In this document: piece after piece, positions 44,256 to 55,031 of the stretch
Position numbering within the stretch: position 1 is the first letter of the stretch
How the letters are laid out: every line of letters begins with the position of its first letter
DNA from: Triglochin maritima
Lineage: Eukaryota; Streptophyta; Magnoliopsida; Alismatales; Juncaginaceae
Direction of reading: 5' to 3'
Length of the DNA: 64,000 nt
Assembly: GCA_963682175.1 (NCBI GenBank)
Contig: OY821777.1
Span: 14,590,001 to 14,654,000, forward strand
The notes under the pieces: generated by a model
Database searches by the model: none
What the model was told of the DNA's origin: nothing
What the model saw: the letters and a program-made list of their open reading frames with translations, nothing else
Made by a program: the position numbers and the translations under genes

Positions 44256-44411
44256 ATCGGGCGCCTGGGCCCTGGGCGCCTTTCCGTGCGGATGGGCGCC
44301 CGGAAAAGCACCCTGGGCGCCCCGCCCCGGAACCGCCCTCCCGTTAAGGGAGGGCTTTTCGCGCGCCCGGGGAGGACGCCCGAAAAAGAGTACCCGTTAA
44401 GGGTGCTCTAA

Positions 44412-45250
44412 GAAAAGTATTAAAATAAATAAAATACACTATTTTCATCCCATCCACATCGTTTTTAATTCTTTTAATGTCGATTGCAAATTCTTATTTA
44501 TGTTGCAAGAATAATGTACAACTATTAATTTCAATTATTTTACTCGTTAATGTTATTAAGATCAAAATAAAAATCATCGAGACAAAAGTATTTTACAAAA
44601 TTAAGAATACTTGGGTCCTTTTAAAAACAGATGAATATTTTTTTACAAAATTAAATATTCACTCATTGAATTATGAAACCTCAAAATATTTATCTAAAAT
44701 CCACCCACAAATAACTTGTCGTTTTAGTCACCCATATGATCCATCCTTTTATTTCACCTTGTATCTATCGTTATCAAAGAGCCCCAATATTCTCATCCAG
44801 AAATTGTTTGGGTTCTATCCTTTCGGTTCACATCTTTTGAATAGCTTTCGTCGTTGTGTGACGAAACACCAAACTTCCGTCACTTAATAAATTCCACGTT
44901 TTCAATCTAAACCCTCATGCGAGTTCAACTTGAACAATACCCCCATGCGAGTTCAACTTACCCCCGTACTGCAAGCAACGTCCAACGAGAGGAGAGAACG
45001 AAGATATCTTTAGTAACGCACAAATGGTAACATATATACCCCAACGTTTCACAAAAATATAATGAATTGATTGGTGAGATGTAAGTTCGTGTCCGATGTA
45101 GTTAACAAAAATCAACCCATTTTAAGATTAATAATATATCCCAACATTATTGATTTTCTATCCATTTGAAAATTTCACATACACAATCAAAAATCAACAG
45201 AATCACAACATTAGATTACCACATTTCTTACCAAACCCACACCACAAACT
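44412..45250. other. AT-rich spacer, nothing recognised
   Basis: An open frame at 44477-44887 (136 codons) is rich in Ile, Lys, Asn and Leu with no familiar motif. It reads like non-coding AT-rich DNA. No repeats supported. Confidence 0.45.
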
Positions 45251-45416
45251 TTAGGCCACCGTTAACGGGGCCTTCTTGCCCGGGCGCCCAAGTTAGGCGC
45301 CCGAGCGAGAGTCCGTTAACGGGTCGGGCGGCCGCCTGTGACACCCACTCGGGTGCTTGTCCGAGCGTGGGGCGACCCGGCAGACGCCCAGTGCGCCCTC
45401 GGGTGGGGGATCACGT

Positions 45417-45444
<28 letters not shown>
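45417..45444. repeat. Poly-C tract, 28 bases
   Basis: Uninterrupted C run at the inner edge of the GC-rich left end of the transposase-bearing PIF element. This is the second such tract within 1.2 kb. Confidence 0.9.
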
Positions 45445-45447
<3 letters not shown>

Positions 45448-45579
45448 TTGTCATTTTTTTGTGAATTTTGATATTTGAGTGGAGAAATGTTGATGTTTAA
45501 TTGGTATTTTTGGTTAATGTTGGGTATTTTTGATTAATGTGTTGGTTATTTATTATTAACGTATGTTATTTTTGGTTAA

Positions 45580-45735
45580 TCATGTGTGCACTATGTAATC
45601 ATGTTTCTACTTTTTGGAGTCACGCGTGCACTGTTCAATCACACGTGCATTCACGCTTGCACTGTTTAATCACGCTTGCACCGTGCATTCACGCGTGCAC
45701 TTTGTGGTCACGCTTGCACTGTTCAATCACGGATA
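45580..45735. repeat. Tandem-like TCACGC(G/T)TGCACTGTTCAA units upstream of the transposase
   Basis: About eight units of 15-22 bases with the core TCACGCGTGCAC or TCACGCTTGCAC. Starts are near 45582, 45620, 45639, 45654, 45670, 45689 and 45708. They end about 20 bases before the TATA box at 45754. They could be transposase-binding subterminal repeats or promoter elements. Confidence 0.75.
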
Positions 45736-45753
45736 CATGTACACACTCCCATC

Positions 45754-45760
45754 TATAAAT
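45754..45760 (+). promoter_or_regulatory. TATA box of the PIF transposase gene
   Basis: TATAAAT lies 71 bases before the ATG at 45825, in a pyrimidine-rich leader. Position and sequence are right for a plant core promoter. Confidence 0.55.
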
Positions 45761-45824
45761 ACATTTATCTATCTCCTCTAACTCCTCACATTTCTTATTC
45801 TTCACGTCTTAGGCTTTTCTCTCA

Positions 45825-47135
45825 ATGTCGGATAATAGTTTAAACTCCGCTCAATCCGACGATGATAACTGGAGTGATATGTTAAATATAATGGTCTGTG
45901 TTGTTGAGGAGGCCACTTAGGTTTGTTCTTGAAAGGAGAACACGTCCAAAGCAGCGTCGAAGGAGAACGAAGAACCCAGATAGAGATCGTGAATTTGGTT
46001 ATAGACGCCTTATGGACGATTATTTCTCTGACAACTCTGTGTATTCTGATACTCGTTTCAGGAGAAGATTTCAGATGAGAAAGCCTGTTTTTCTGCGCAT
46101 CCACAATGCCATTGAAACATCTGACGTCTTCTTCCAACGAACACCGGACGCAACTGGTAGGATGAGCATTTCCGGCTTACAAAAAACTACGGCAACAATG
46201 CGAATGCTAGCCTATGGCGTTGCAGCTGATGTGATCGATCAGTACCTACGAATGAGTGAGGCGACATCCAGAAAGCTCTGCTAAAATTCTGTGAAGGTGT
46301 TATTACAATCTTCGGCCTTAAGTATTTACGTTGGTCAACTGCAAATGACTTGACACGATTACTTTACGTTGGTGAGCAACGTGAGTTTTCGGGTATGATG
46401 GGGAGTATCGATTGTATCAATTGGGAGTGGAAAAACTGCCCAGCTGCTTGGAAGGGACAACATACAGGGCGTGCTGGGAAAGCAACTATGATCCTTGAGG
46501 CGGTGACATCGTACGACTTATGGATCTGACACTCTTTCTTCGGAATACCAGGTTCATGCAATGACTTGAACGTCCTGCAACAATCTCCAGTTTTCGACGA
46601 CATACTAGAAGGTCGAACTCCACCTGTAAATTATGAGGTAAATGGTGTTCAATATGATTTGAGATACTATCTTACTGATGATATTTATCCATAGTGGGCG
46701 GCTTTCATCCAATCCATCCTTCACCCTCACACCCCGAAGCACAGATTGTTTGCTGAAGTGCAGGAGGCAACGCGTAAAGATGTTGAACGCGTTTTCAGAG
46801 TGTTGCAAGTAAGGTTCGCGATCATCTTCGGAAACTCGGCTCTTGTCTTGAGCAATGGCGTTCTCTCCAAAATAATGACAGCTTGTATCATCATGCATAC
46901 CATGATAGTGGAAGACGAACGCGATTGCTACGCTAATTTTGCAGATATTCGCGAATTTATGGAAGATCGTCCTGAAACTTCAGATGAGGAAATACCGTAT
47001 TCGACCGACTGTATAGCGGATGTTCACGAGTTTTTTGCCAATCAAGATCGAGTGCGTGACAAGAGCCAACATTTGGATCTGAAAGACGATTTAATTGAGA
47101 ATATATGGCAACGCTGCGGACGAGGATTGGTTTGA
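45825..47135 (+). pseudogene. PIF/Harbinger transposase pseudogene, nearly full length
   Basis: A leader frame from the ATG at 45825 (MSDNSLNSAQSDDDNWSDML) stops at 45918. The main frame, open to 46284, has RRLMDDYFSDNSVYSDTRF and RMLAYGVAADVIDQYLRM. After a frameshift near 46265 it continues FCEGVITIFG, MMGSIDCINWEWKNCPAAWK with the first catalytic Asp, and FFGIPGSCNDLNVLQQSPVF with the second. It then runs through YYLTDDIYP, TRKDVERVFRVLQVRFAI with the Glu, and CIIMHTMIVEDERD, ending IWQRCGRGLV. TGA near 46527 replaces the expected Trp and TAG near 46693 interrupts YP-WAAF. Length is near that of family members (~400-450 residues). Inactive, but only a few lesions. Confidence 0.85.
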
Positions 47136-47561
47136 AAATGGGTTAACATAATTGCTAATGTAGTATTTGAAAGTTCAGTTTATGTAATATGTACTGTTGT
47201 TTCTTAACTTTGAGTGTAATATATCATATTTCAATTTATCTTATATGTAATGTGACTCCCTAATATTTAATAATAATTTCGTGATTTAGCAGTAATTATT
47301 AACAGAATTTCGAGTTAAAGTTATTAAATATCGTAATTTGAATTAGAATTATGTAAAATATAATTTGTTAAATGTTGTGGGTGAATTAAAATTGTTTAAT
47401 GAAGAAATGATATGGAGGAAAGAGAGTGTAGAGTTTGTGGGGGTAGCCGAGGCATGATTAATGAATTTTTTTGGTGGGTTAGGTGAGCTGACGTGACAGG
47501 AAAAGAAGCTGACGTGACAGAAATAGAGTGCAAGGCGCCTGGAACAGCCCGAACGCTGTTA

Positions 47562-48052
47562 TTTATGCCTGTCAGGACAAGAATCCCAATCCCAATAGTA
47601 GTTTCTTATCAAAATTTTCGTTTTCCTCTACTTCTTTTGTAATTTTTTGGAAACCATGTGCGTCCAAAAATCCAATTCCGTTTCGTCACCATAATCACAT
47701 TGCTTTAAAAAAATAATACATAAAAAATATAGCACACCTCTTTAGAAAGAGTAATTCATTCACCTCCATACACAAATCCATACCTTAGTTACGTAATTAA
47801 TTACATCTCAATGCATCCGGTGTTTGACTGTGCATAGTTTGGACTCCACCGATCCGAAAGTAAAAGTGGATGTCAGGAAAACTAGATCATGAAATAAAAA
47901 AGTACAGAAATAAAAAAAACTCGATAAACAGAACATTAATGTAATTCCATGATAAGAAATTTTTCTATATATAGAGATTAGAGGGTAACTAATGAGAATC
48001 ATCAGATAACGTCATATTGATATTTATATTGTTGGGATAAGTCCGAATCTGG
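47562..48052. other. Spacer upstream of the DUF620 gene
   Basis: AT-rich, no gene recognised. A TATATATAG at 47966-47974 lies about 255 bases before the DUF620 ATG and is a possible TATA box, which would give a 5' UTR of about 220 bases. Confidence 0.4.
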
Positions 48053-48071
48053 TAAGTGGTAACTGGAATAA

Positions 48072-48118
48072 CTCGCATTCGCATTCGCATTCGCATTCGC
48101 ATTCCCATTCCCATTCCT
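48072..48118. repeat. Hexamer microsatellite (GCATTC)n / (CCATTC)n
   Basis: Five GCATTC units pass into three CCATTC units, about 110 bases before the ATG of the DUF620 gene, so probably in its 5' UTR or core promoter. Confidence 0.9.
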
Positions 48119-48224
48119 AGTGAGGCTACAAAGTCGAGGCAACGCCCTTCCCACCCCTCCATACCGTTAGTTGCATTGTATCACACTCCTCTCCTCCGCT
48201 CTCTTCCATTCCAACAACTCCAAA

Positions 48225-50467
48225 ATGGACAAACCCCAAACCAAAACCTTCTTCTCCGTCCTCCGCAACCTCTCCCCGGCCCGGTCCCGGTCCAAGTCCC
48301 CATCCCCGCGCCGGGCACGGGGCTTGCCGGAGACTCCCGTCGGCGGCCTGGCCCCGCTTATGGAGGGCCCGCCGGTGGGGGAGAGGGACGGGAAGAGGGA
48401 GGGGTGGGGGAGGTGGTTGTACCGGGCTTCGCCGGCGGCAGTCGACGTCGGGGTTTGTAGAAGGAGTGACTTGCGGCTGCTGCTTGGAGTCATGGCCGCT
48501 CCGCTGGCGCCAGTTCATGTCTGCTCGCTCGAGCCGTTGCCGCATCTTAGTATTAAGGACACTCCCATTGTGAGTTTTATCTTTTTGTATTTTTGTTTTT
48601 TGGTGTGTTCTCAAGAATTTGTTTTGTTTGGAAATTGTTTGTGGGTTTGGATTTTGGAATGGTTTGGGGAAGTTCTTTGTTTTGTTTTTTTCAAAAACCT
48701 TTTTGGGACTATTTTGGTTTTTTGTGTGTGATTCTTTTGGGGTTTCTTTTAACTTGGTATCATCGATTTATTCGTGATTTGGAGTTTGGGCTTTTTTGTG
48801 GGGTAACGTTTTGTGGGAAAATATGGAGTACGTTAGCGAGTTTTGTTAATATGGCCTTGCAATGTTTGGTTTCAGGCTTTTTTAAAGTTTTTTTTTGTGA
48901 TTTTTGGTGGGCGTTTGCAGTGGTTTGGTTGTTGTCAAAAACAAAATGTCTTTTTTGTCGACTAATGAATTTTGGGTTGACTCAACCATTGTTTGGTTTA
49001 GACTTGTTACTTTGTTAGGTACTTGATTTTGTTTTTCTCATGAGATTTCAGTAGATTTCTTTTTGTCCACAAAACTTCCATATGTGTTGTCATTTTCATA
49101 TCTAGAACTGAGAAGACATGTTTGGTGTTCTCTACTTGTTTTGTTAGTTCAAGAGCTTTCCAATTCTAAATTGTTTTCTCCTCTAGGAAGAAGACATCTT
49201 TACTCTTTCAACCTTCAACCTTGTGTTAACATGATTTTTAACCCAAACTACAGGAAACCTCTTCTGCCCAATACATACTCCAACAGTACACTGCCGCCTC
49301 CGGTGGGCAGAGGCTGCAGAGCTCAATCAGCAACGCCTACGCCATGGGGAAGGTCCGGATGGTGGCGTCAGAGTTTGAAACTGCGACGAAAATCGTCAAG
49401 AACCGCAGCTCGGCCCGTGCGGCAGAGTCAGGCTGTTTTGTGCTCTGGCAGATGGACCCTGACATGTGGTACGTCGAGCTCTCTGTTGGTGGCAGCAAGG
49501 TCCACGCCGGATGCAATGGTGAGCTGGTGTGGCGCCACACTCCTTGGCTCGGTGCCCACGCTGCCAAAGGTCCCGTTCGCCCCTTGCGGCGCGCCCTTCA
49601 GGTAGTCATATTGATGCAGTCCAAATTCTTTTCAAACGCATTATTGAGGACGGAACAATGTTGGAAAATAAGGAGATTTTCAAGAGTTATAAGATCCTGA
49701 CTTCACTAGTTACCAATTGATGTCTAGATGAAGGCTACCGTTCAACAATTGCTTTCATTAGATCGTTCTATTATTTACTTGGTGAAACTTAACTTGAATT
49801 TTCTATGCAAAACTGGTTTCCTGAACTTTGTCTGGGTTTGATTTTGAAGGGTCTTGATCCAAGAACAACTGCAAGCATGTTCTCAAACTCGCGTTGTATC
49901 GGTGAGAAAACGATCAACGGAGAAGACTGTTTCATTCTAAAACTCTCTGCCGATCCCCAGACTCTGAAAGCACGAAGCGAGGGAGCTGCCGAGATCATAA
50001 GGCACGTCTTGTTTGGCTACTTCAGCCAAAGAACTGGCCTTCTAGTCCACATGGAGGATTCCCACCTTACGAGAATCCAATCAACAGCAGGCGGTGACGC
50101 CGCCTACTGGGAAACAACCATCAACTCATTTCTCGACGACTATCGACCGGTTGAGGGCGTTATGATTGCACATTCTGGACGCTCAGTGGTCACCCTTTTC
50201 CATTTTGGTGAGACTGCAATGAGCCACACCAAAACCAGGATGGAGGAGGCCTGGACCATCGAGGAGGTTGCGTTCAACGTTCCTGGTCTCTCCATGGATT
50301 GCTTCATTCCTCCGGCCGACATTTGTTGTGGGTCAGTCAGTGAAACCTTCGAACTCCCACATGGCGAAAAAACCAAGGTCCCAACATCGTTCCGGACGAC
50401 AAAAGTAGCGAACTTACCACATGAAGAGAAGAACATGGACGATGTGGTGTGGAAAGTAGAACTCTGA
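48225..50467 (+). CDS. DUF620 family protein, complete, three exons
   Basis: Exons 48225-48569, 49254-49601 and 49850-50467 join in phase 0 at ATT|GTGAGT, ACAG|GAA, CAG|GTAGTC and GAAG|GGT, giving 436 residues. This is close to the usual length of the plant-specific DUF620 family (PF04788), whose function is unknown. The N-terminus is basic and Ser/Pro-rich (NLSPARSRSKSPSPRRAR), likely disordered. Conserved blocks follow: LRLLLGVMAAPLAPVHV, TSSAQYILQQYTAASGGQRL, YAMGKVRMVASEFETA, GCFVLWQMDPDMWYVEL, VWRHTPWLGAHAAKGP, PLRRALQGLDPRTTASMFS, GEDCFILKLSADPQTLKARS and FGYFSQRTGLLVHMEDSHL, then WTIEEVAFNVPGLSMDCFIPP. No signal peptide or membrane segment is seen. The ATG chosen starts MDKPQTKTFF, an N-terminus of the expected type; an upstream in-frame ATG at 48171 adds 18 poorly conserved-looking residues. 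No stops or frameshifts. It is the only complete host gene in the window. Confidence 0.93.
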
Positions 50468-51300
50468 GGACTAAACCCAAAGTGTCCATACTGATGATAC
50501 CTATTTGATTTTACTAACTCACCCTGAAGTTTTAGTCTTAGAAACAAAAAAGAGATGATGATTTAATGGCATTCTCTGTAAATAAGCACTTAATTGTCCA
50601 CAGGCAGCCTTCTTACATGCCCCCCAGTGGAGAATGCTTATGCTGTGAATGCACAATGCTGGATTTTAATTCTTAGGGATTTGTCATTTTAATTTTACTC
50701 CTATGGGATGGAGTGTGGTATCTTTGTGTCTTTTTTTCTTTCAGGGTTCCGCATCCCATACCCGAGGGATCATCTTTGGACGCGATTGATCCCTAGCTGA
50801 TTCGCCTGTCGGACGGCTGGCATGCAAAAGCTCAGGTGGCCATCTGAGTTTAACATTCAAGTTTAAGTCGTGTGTGTTTGTTGAATGTAATGTGAGGTTG
50901 TTTGCTCGAACAAGTTGGTGTAAACAGAAGTGTTTTATTTCTTCTTTTCCTTTAAATGATGACCAGCAGTGGTGATGTTTTTCTTTTGGCAGTGTGAAGT
51001 GCAAGTTTGTAATGGGTGTTTCTTTTCCAATGTTTCGCTGCTTTTTCTTTGGTTTGGTCCCCATGAGGCCATGACAGCATCTAATCTGAGTGGTGTTGCT
51101 GTCCAGCGTGTGCACACAGCTGTGTCCTCAGGTGGGATTTATTGGGGGTTGCTGCCTGGGTTTTTTAGGCAGACCCAACTTTTCCTTTGTTGACCAAAGG
51201 TCCCAAACCCTAAGCTCTGAAGGACCGTTGTGTGTGTGTGTGTGTTTTGGGAGTAAATTGAAGGGCCGAAGCGTTGCGTGAAAGACGGTTGTGAAGTGAA
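50468..51300 (+). other. 3' UTR and downstream flank of the DUF620 gene
   Basis: T-rich sequence with possible poly(A) signals such as AAATAAGC near 50580. A pyrimidine tract plus AG (TTTTTTTCTTTCAGG near 50730-50745) could be an acceptor of a 3'-UTR intron, but no matching donor was settled. A (TG)n run lies near 51230-51245. No second gene recognised. Confidence 0.4.
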
Positions 51301-52097
51301 TTGATGCTGCAAAAGTCTTTAATAATCGCATGTGCTCGTGTCTTACTGTACAAAATGTCATTAATGTGTTTCATAAGGTTGGCTGGTTTTAATCGTTTTC
51401 AATTATGGTGGTCAATTTTGGTTCGGTTCGCGTTTGATTCTAGTTTAACTTGAAAATGAAGAATCTTGATGAAAAATAAAAATATATTCAAACTTGGTTT
51501 GGTAAACCAACCGTTTGAACTTGAAAAATTTGATACTCGGTTCGATAGTTCGTTCGAAATTTTTATCATTACATTTATATTTATTTTTTGTATTTGGTAA
51601 TAATATAAGATAATACTTATTGCTTGAAAATTCACTTGACTCGGCTTGTTTAGACTCTTATTTCCAATGTAAGTACACGTCAGTAATGCGAGTTATTTAT
51701 CCTAAACTTGATTATATGAAAATGTTTTGATCAAAAGTTTCATCTCTCGGCCAAGACCTGTCATAGTTTGGGTGCAAAATAGCTTGCCTATGCGCAAGAT
51801 ATAATTTGTAACAAAAATTATAGGTTCCACTCGAGGTATGTTTTGTGAACTATTTACCTTTCTTATCTAACGAGTTTATTTGCAAATGTGTGTGTAATTG
51901 CAATAAAACCAAGCGACAAATGGTAATGATCTTTCGAAGTGACAATTGTAGTAACATGTTCAACCATGGCCGCAATGCCACTACTACCGATGAAGATTCG
52001 TCGTTATGCATTCCCAGTAACGTCCGTTAGAAAATGCAGTATTTATTTTTTGTTACGACATTAATTCATTAAACATAGATATACCTACATTCTCCAA
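51301..52097. other. Intergenic stretch, nothing recognised
   Basis: AT-rich with a GGTTCG-containing patch near 51420-51560 (GGTTCGGTTCGCG, GGTTTGGTAAACC, GGTTCGATAG) in the style of low-complexity MITEs. No coding sequence supported. Confidence 0.45.
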
Positions 52098-53179
52098 TAA
52101 TTTATATATAATAAAAAATTCCAAAATTATAAATATAGGATTAAAAAAAATCGAATTCTACGCGGATCGGGGGTGCAAACTCCGATCCGTAACTTTTTTT
52201 TTTGCACGGATCGGGGTGAGAAGCCTGATCCATGACTTTTTTTATTTCTATTTTTCTATTTTTGAAATTATTTTTAATCTTTTTTTCAAAATATGTTTTC
52301 TAATTGTTATTATTTGATAAAAAAATTAATTTTATTTTATTTTTTTCCAGAATCGACCACCAATTGATTTAGATGTTGAAAAGTTAGGTTATTTTATTCA
52401 ATAAAAACAAAATCACTTATCCATGAATTATTTACAACTAAATATTAAACAAACACAAAAATTAATTAAAACAAAAAAATTGGTGACAATGTCAAGTCCG
52501 TAGGTGTACAATCATTACAAACATTTTGGTGGTCCACGCAGAAAAAAAATTATAACAAAATTTAAAAATTTATAACGATTAGTTTTAGTGTTTTATGTTT
52601 TTATTTTTTTATCTTTTTAAAAAAATCTTTTTAACAAATATTTTTTCTAATTGTTTTTTATTTGTTTGTTTTTATTTTAAATTTTTGTCTTTATTTTTTA
52701 AATTTTGTTTTTATTTTTTTTCATGCATGGACTTCCAAAAATATTTGTAATGAGTAAAAACTATATAGAGGTGACACTGTCACCATTTTTTTTAAATTAA
52801 TTTTATTGTTTGTTTAATATTTAGTTGTAAATAATTCATTATGCTTGATAATAGATTTTTTATTAATAAAATAACTTAACTTTTCAACACTCTCACTCAT
52901 TGACATCAATTAGAGGTCGATTCTGGAAAAAAATTAAAAAAGATTTTATTATTATTAAATAATAACAATTATAAAATATTTTTTGAAAAAGAAATTATTT
53001 AAAAAAAGATTAAAATTAATTTCAAAAAAAGAAAAACAGAAATAAAAAACATAAAAGAAAATAAAAAAAGTTCTCACCCCGATCGGGTGTGCGAACCCAA
53101 CCAGAGTAGAATTTGAAATATATTTATTTTTAATCCTAAATTTATAATTTATAAATTTTTTGATTATATATATAAATTA
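52098..53179. repeat. Long inverted repeat, ~420-bp arms, 1.08 kb
   Basis: The left arm (about 52098-52520) and right arm (about 52765-53179) are imperfect reverse complements. Both begin TAATTTATATATA at the outside, then AGGATTAAAAA, then GAATTCTACxCxG around a CGATCGGGGTG-type block. Further in are the TTTTTCCAGAATCGACC and AATATTTAGTTGTAAATAATTCAT words. The left arm also holds small internal hairpins (GGATCGGGGGTGCAAACTCCGATCC). No coding sequence and no clear TSD. Confidence 0.8.
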
Positions 53180-55028
53180 CGGGTTCGCTTGGTTTTTTAT
53201 CAGTCCCATTGTTGAACCAAGGGCGGTGCCAGGTAGTAGTAGGAGGTCGGGATTCCCAAGATTTTTGACCTTATAGATTTTGATACATGGATTTGATACT
53301 TTACATATTTTGTAAGGACGATGTTTCAATACCTTAAATATAACAATATGTAACAAGTAAGAGCGATGCTACTAGTAAAGGGGTCGAGAGAGAGACGTCT
53401 CCTTTTAGACATTAGATTTTGGTTACGTATTGAAAACCTTCCTTTTAGACATTAGATGCACATACAACCTTCCAAGTTTCCATAATTGTCATGAACGGAT
53501 TTCACCTTCCTAAAACCAACATCCCATTCCAAATCTTAGACATAATGAATTGATTTTGTGTTCATGATGTATTTTGAACTAATTTTTTATACATCTTTAG
53601 TCTGCATTTTGTTTTAAAATTTAAATTAGAACATTTCGTTTAAGTTAAAAATACATTTAAGTGGACTGTTTTTTTCAGTTTCTTTATTATAACAATTGCG
53701 TATTGTATTTTGGGTTGAATGTTCTTTTTTTGCAATGTGAATTAGATCATTTCGGTTTTTATTAAAAAATAATTTGAATTGTTTTTTACAATTCTTGAAA
53801 AATAACAAGTTCTGATGCATTTTGAATAGAATTTTTATTGTTTTTGGATTTTATGATTTGCTATTATTTTCTGAGAAATTCTGCTTTATTGTGTGATTTG
53901 TGCTTTTTTTCGAAAGCTTGTGCATTTTAAAAAATAGGGGTTTATATAGTTTACCGATTAGATGAAGTATATAATATATATTTTATTGGAATTTTCGAAT
54001 TATTAGATACTTCGAAAATTTTGTTTCTTATACTTTGTGTTTTAAAAAATGGGACCGATCAAAATCTAATATATACTTTGTGATTTATTAATTAAAGCTT
54101 CTGCATTTTGTTCTTTTTTATGCTTTATGTAATAATATTCTATTTGTTATTGGATGCAATTTATTTTTATTATTTGATGTAGTATCATTAATTTGTTAAT
54201 TGATACAATTGAAATATTATATTTCTATGATAGCTACCGTAAATTTATGATTATAAAAAAATAGTTATTCCTTCAACAATAAATATAGAAAAAAATTATA
54301 CATGGTGAAATTTTATTGACTATGTAATAATTAAAAATAACAAAAGTCAAACAATTTTGGTGTGCTTGGATATCACCTTAACGATAGAAAAGACGATAAA
54401 AAAAAAGAAAGTTGAATTTCTTCAGCTCGGAGAACAACCTAACATGAAAGAAATGGAGATAAAGTGAGATAAAGATGTTGATACACAACTTTCTCTTAAA
54501 TTTTAGGGAGAAATGGAAAGAAAGTGATTGATAAATTTATGACTAAATTTTCTCTATTGTTTTCCAAATAAAACAATAACCCAATGACTCAAAAAGAATA
54601 CTTAAGTTAATTTACATTTATTCTTTTAATGCGTCTCATGTTTATCCAAGCAAGGCAAGATGAGAGAAAAAGAAAGAAGAGGAATAATGTTCCTTTTTTT
54701 CAATCCATTTCTATTCTTTTATCTCTTATATTCCTATCCTAGCACTTCATTAAGCATATTCTCTTTAAGATTGGTGAATTGTAGTTGCCTAATATATTGT
54801 GTGAAAGTTGCGAAGTCATACAATCATTTGTTATTTTGGTATAAAAATATAAAATAGAGGGAAATAAAACTACCACAAACATGTAGAGCAATCTATCCTT
54901 TTATAAACATTTGATTTAAATCCAACATTTTAATGGGTTTGTAACCCAACTGAGGACGACCTCACGTGAAATTCAGCATCATTTATAACCAAATTTAAAA
55001 TTTGCCCCCATTTGAGTTTTGGATTCTG
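53180..55028. other. AT-rich intergenic stretch
   Basis: No gene recognised. A duplicated phrase TCCTTTTAGACATTAGAT occurs at about 53398 and 53448. Short open frames (53626-53820 minus, 54660-54857 plus) are T/A-rich and without motifs. Confidence 0.5.
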
Positions 55029-55031
55029 TCG

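Larger units (their letters stand above)
42856..44408. mobile_element. PIF/Harbinger element carrying only an ORF1 relic, TSD TAA
   Basis: Terminal repeats GAGCACCGTTAAC (from 42856) and GTTAAGGGTGCTC (to 44408) are inverted copies with one mismatch. They are flanked by TAA on both sides (42853-42855 and 44409-44411), the TWA target of this superfamily. It contains an ORF1 pseudogene (about 43205-43812) and a GC-rich block near the right end (44205-44400) with a 35-base C tract and repeated GGGCGCC words. No transposase frame. Confidence 0.8.
45254..47558 (+). mobile_element. PIF/Harbinger element carrying a transposase relic
   Basis: Left end GGCCACCGTTAACGGGG after TTA (45251-45253). Right end CCCGAACGCTG before TTA (47559-47561), a decayed inverted match. 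A GC-rich subterminal block (45265-45420) ends in 28 C, mirroring the element at 42856-44408. It contains a TATA box, a repeat array and a transposase pseudogene in the plus direction. The edges are less certain than for its neighbour. Confidence 0.65.

Noticed and set aside
48126..48614. Minus-strand frame of 162 codons opposite DUF620 exon 1
   Set aside because: Antisense to a well-supported conserved exon; Pro/Arg-rich composition is the mirror of the GC-rich exon.
48593..49018. Plus-strand frame of 141 codons after DUF620 exon 1
   Set aside because: It is T-rich intron 1 (Phe/Leu/Trp/Cys-rich reading) between a good donor at 48570 and acceptor at 49253.
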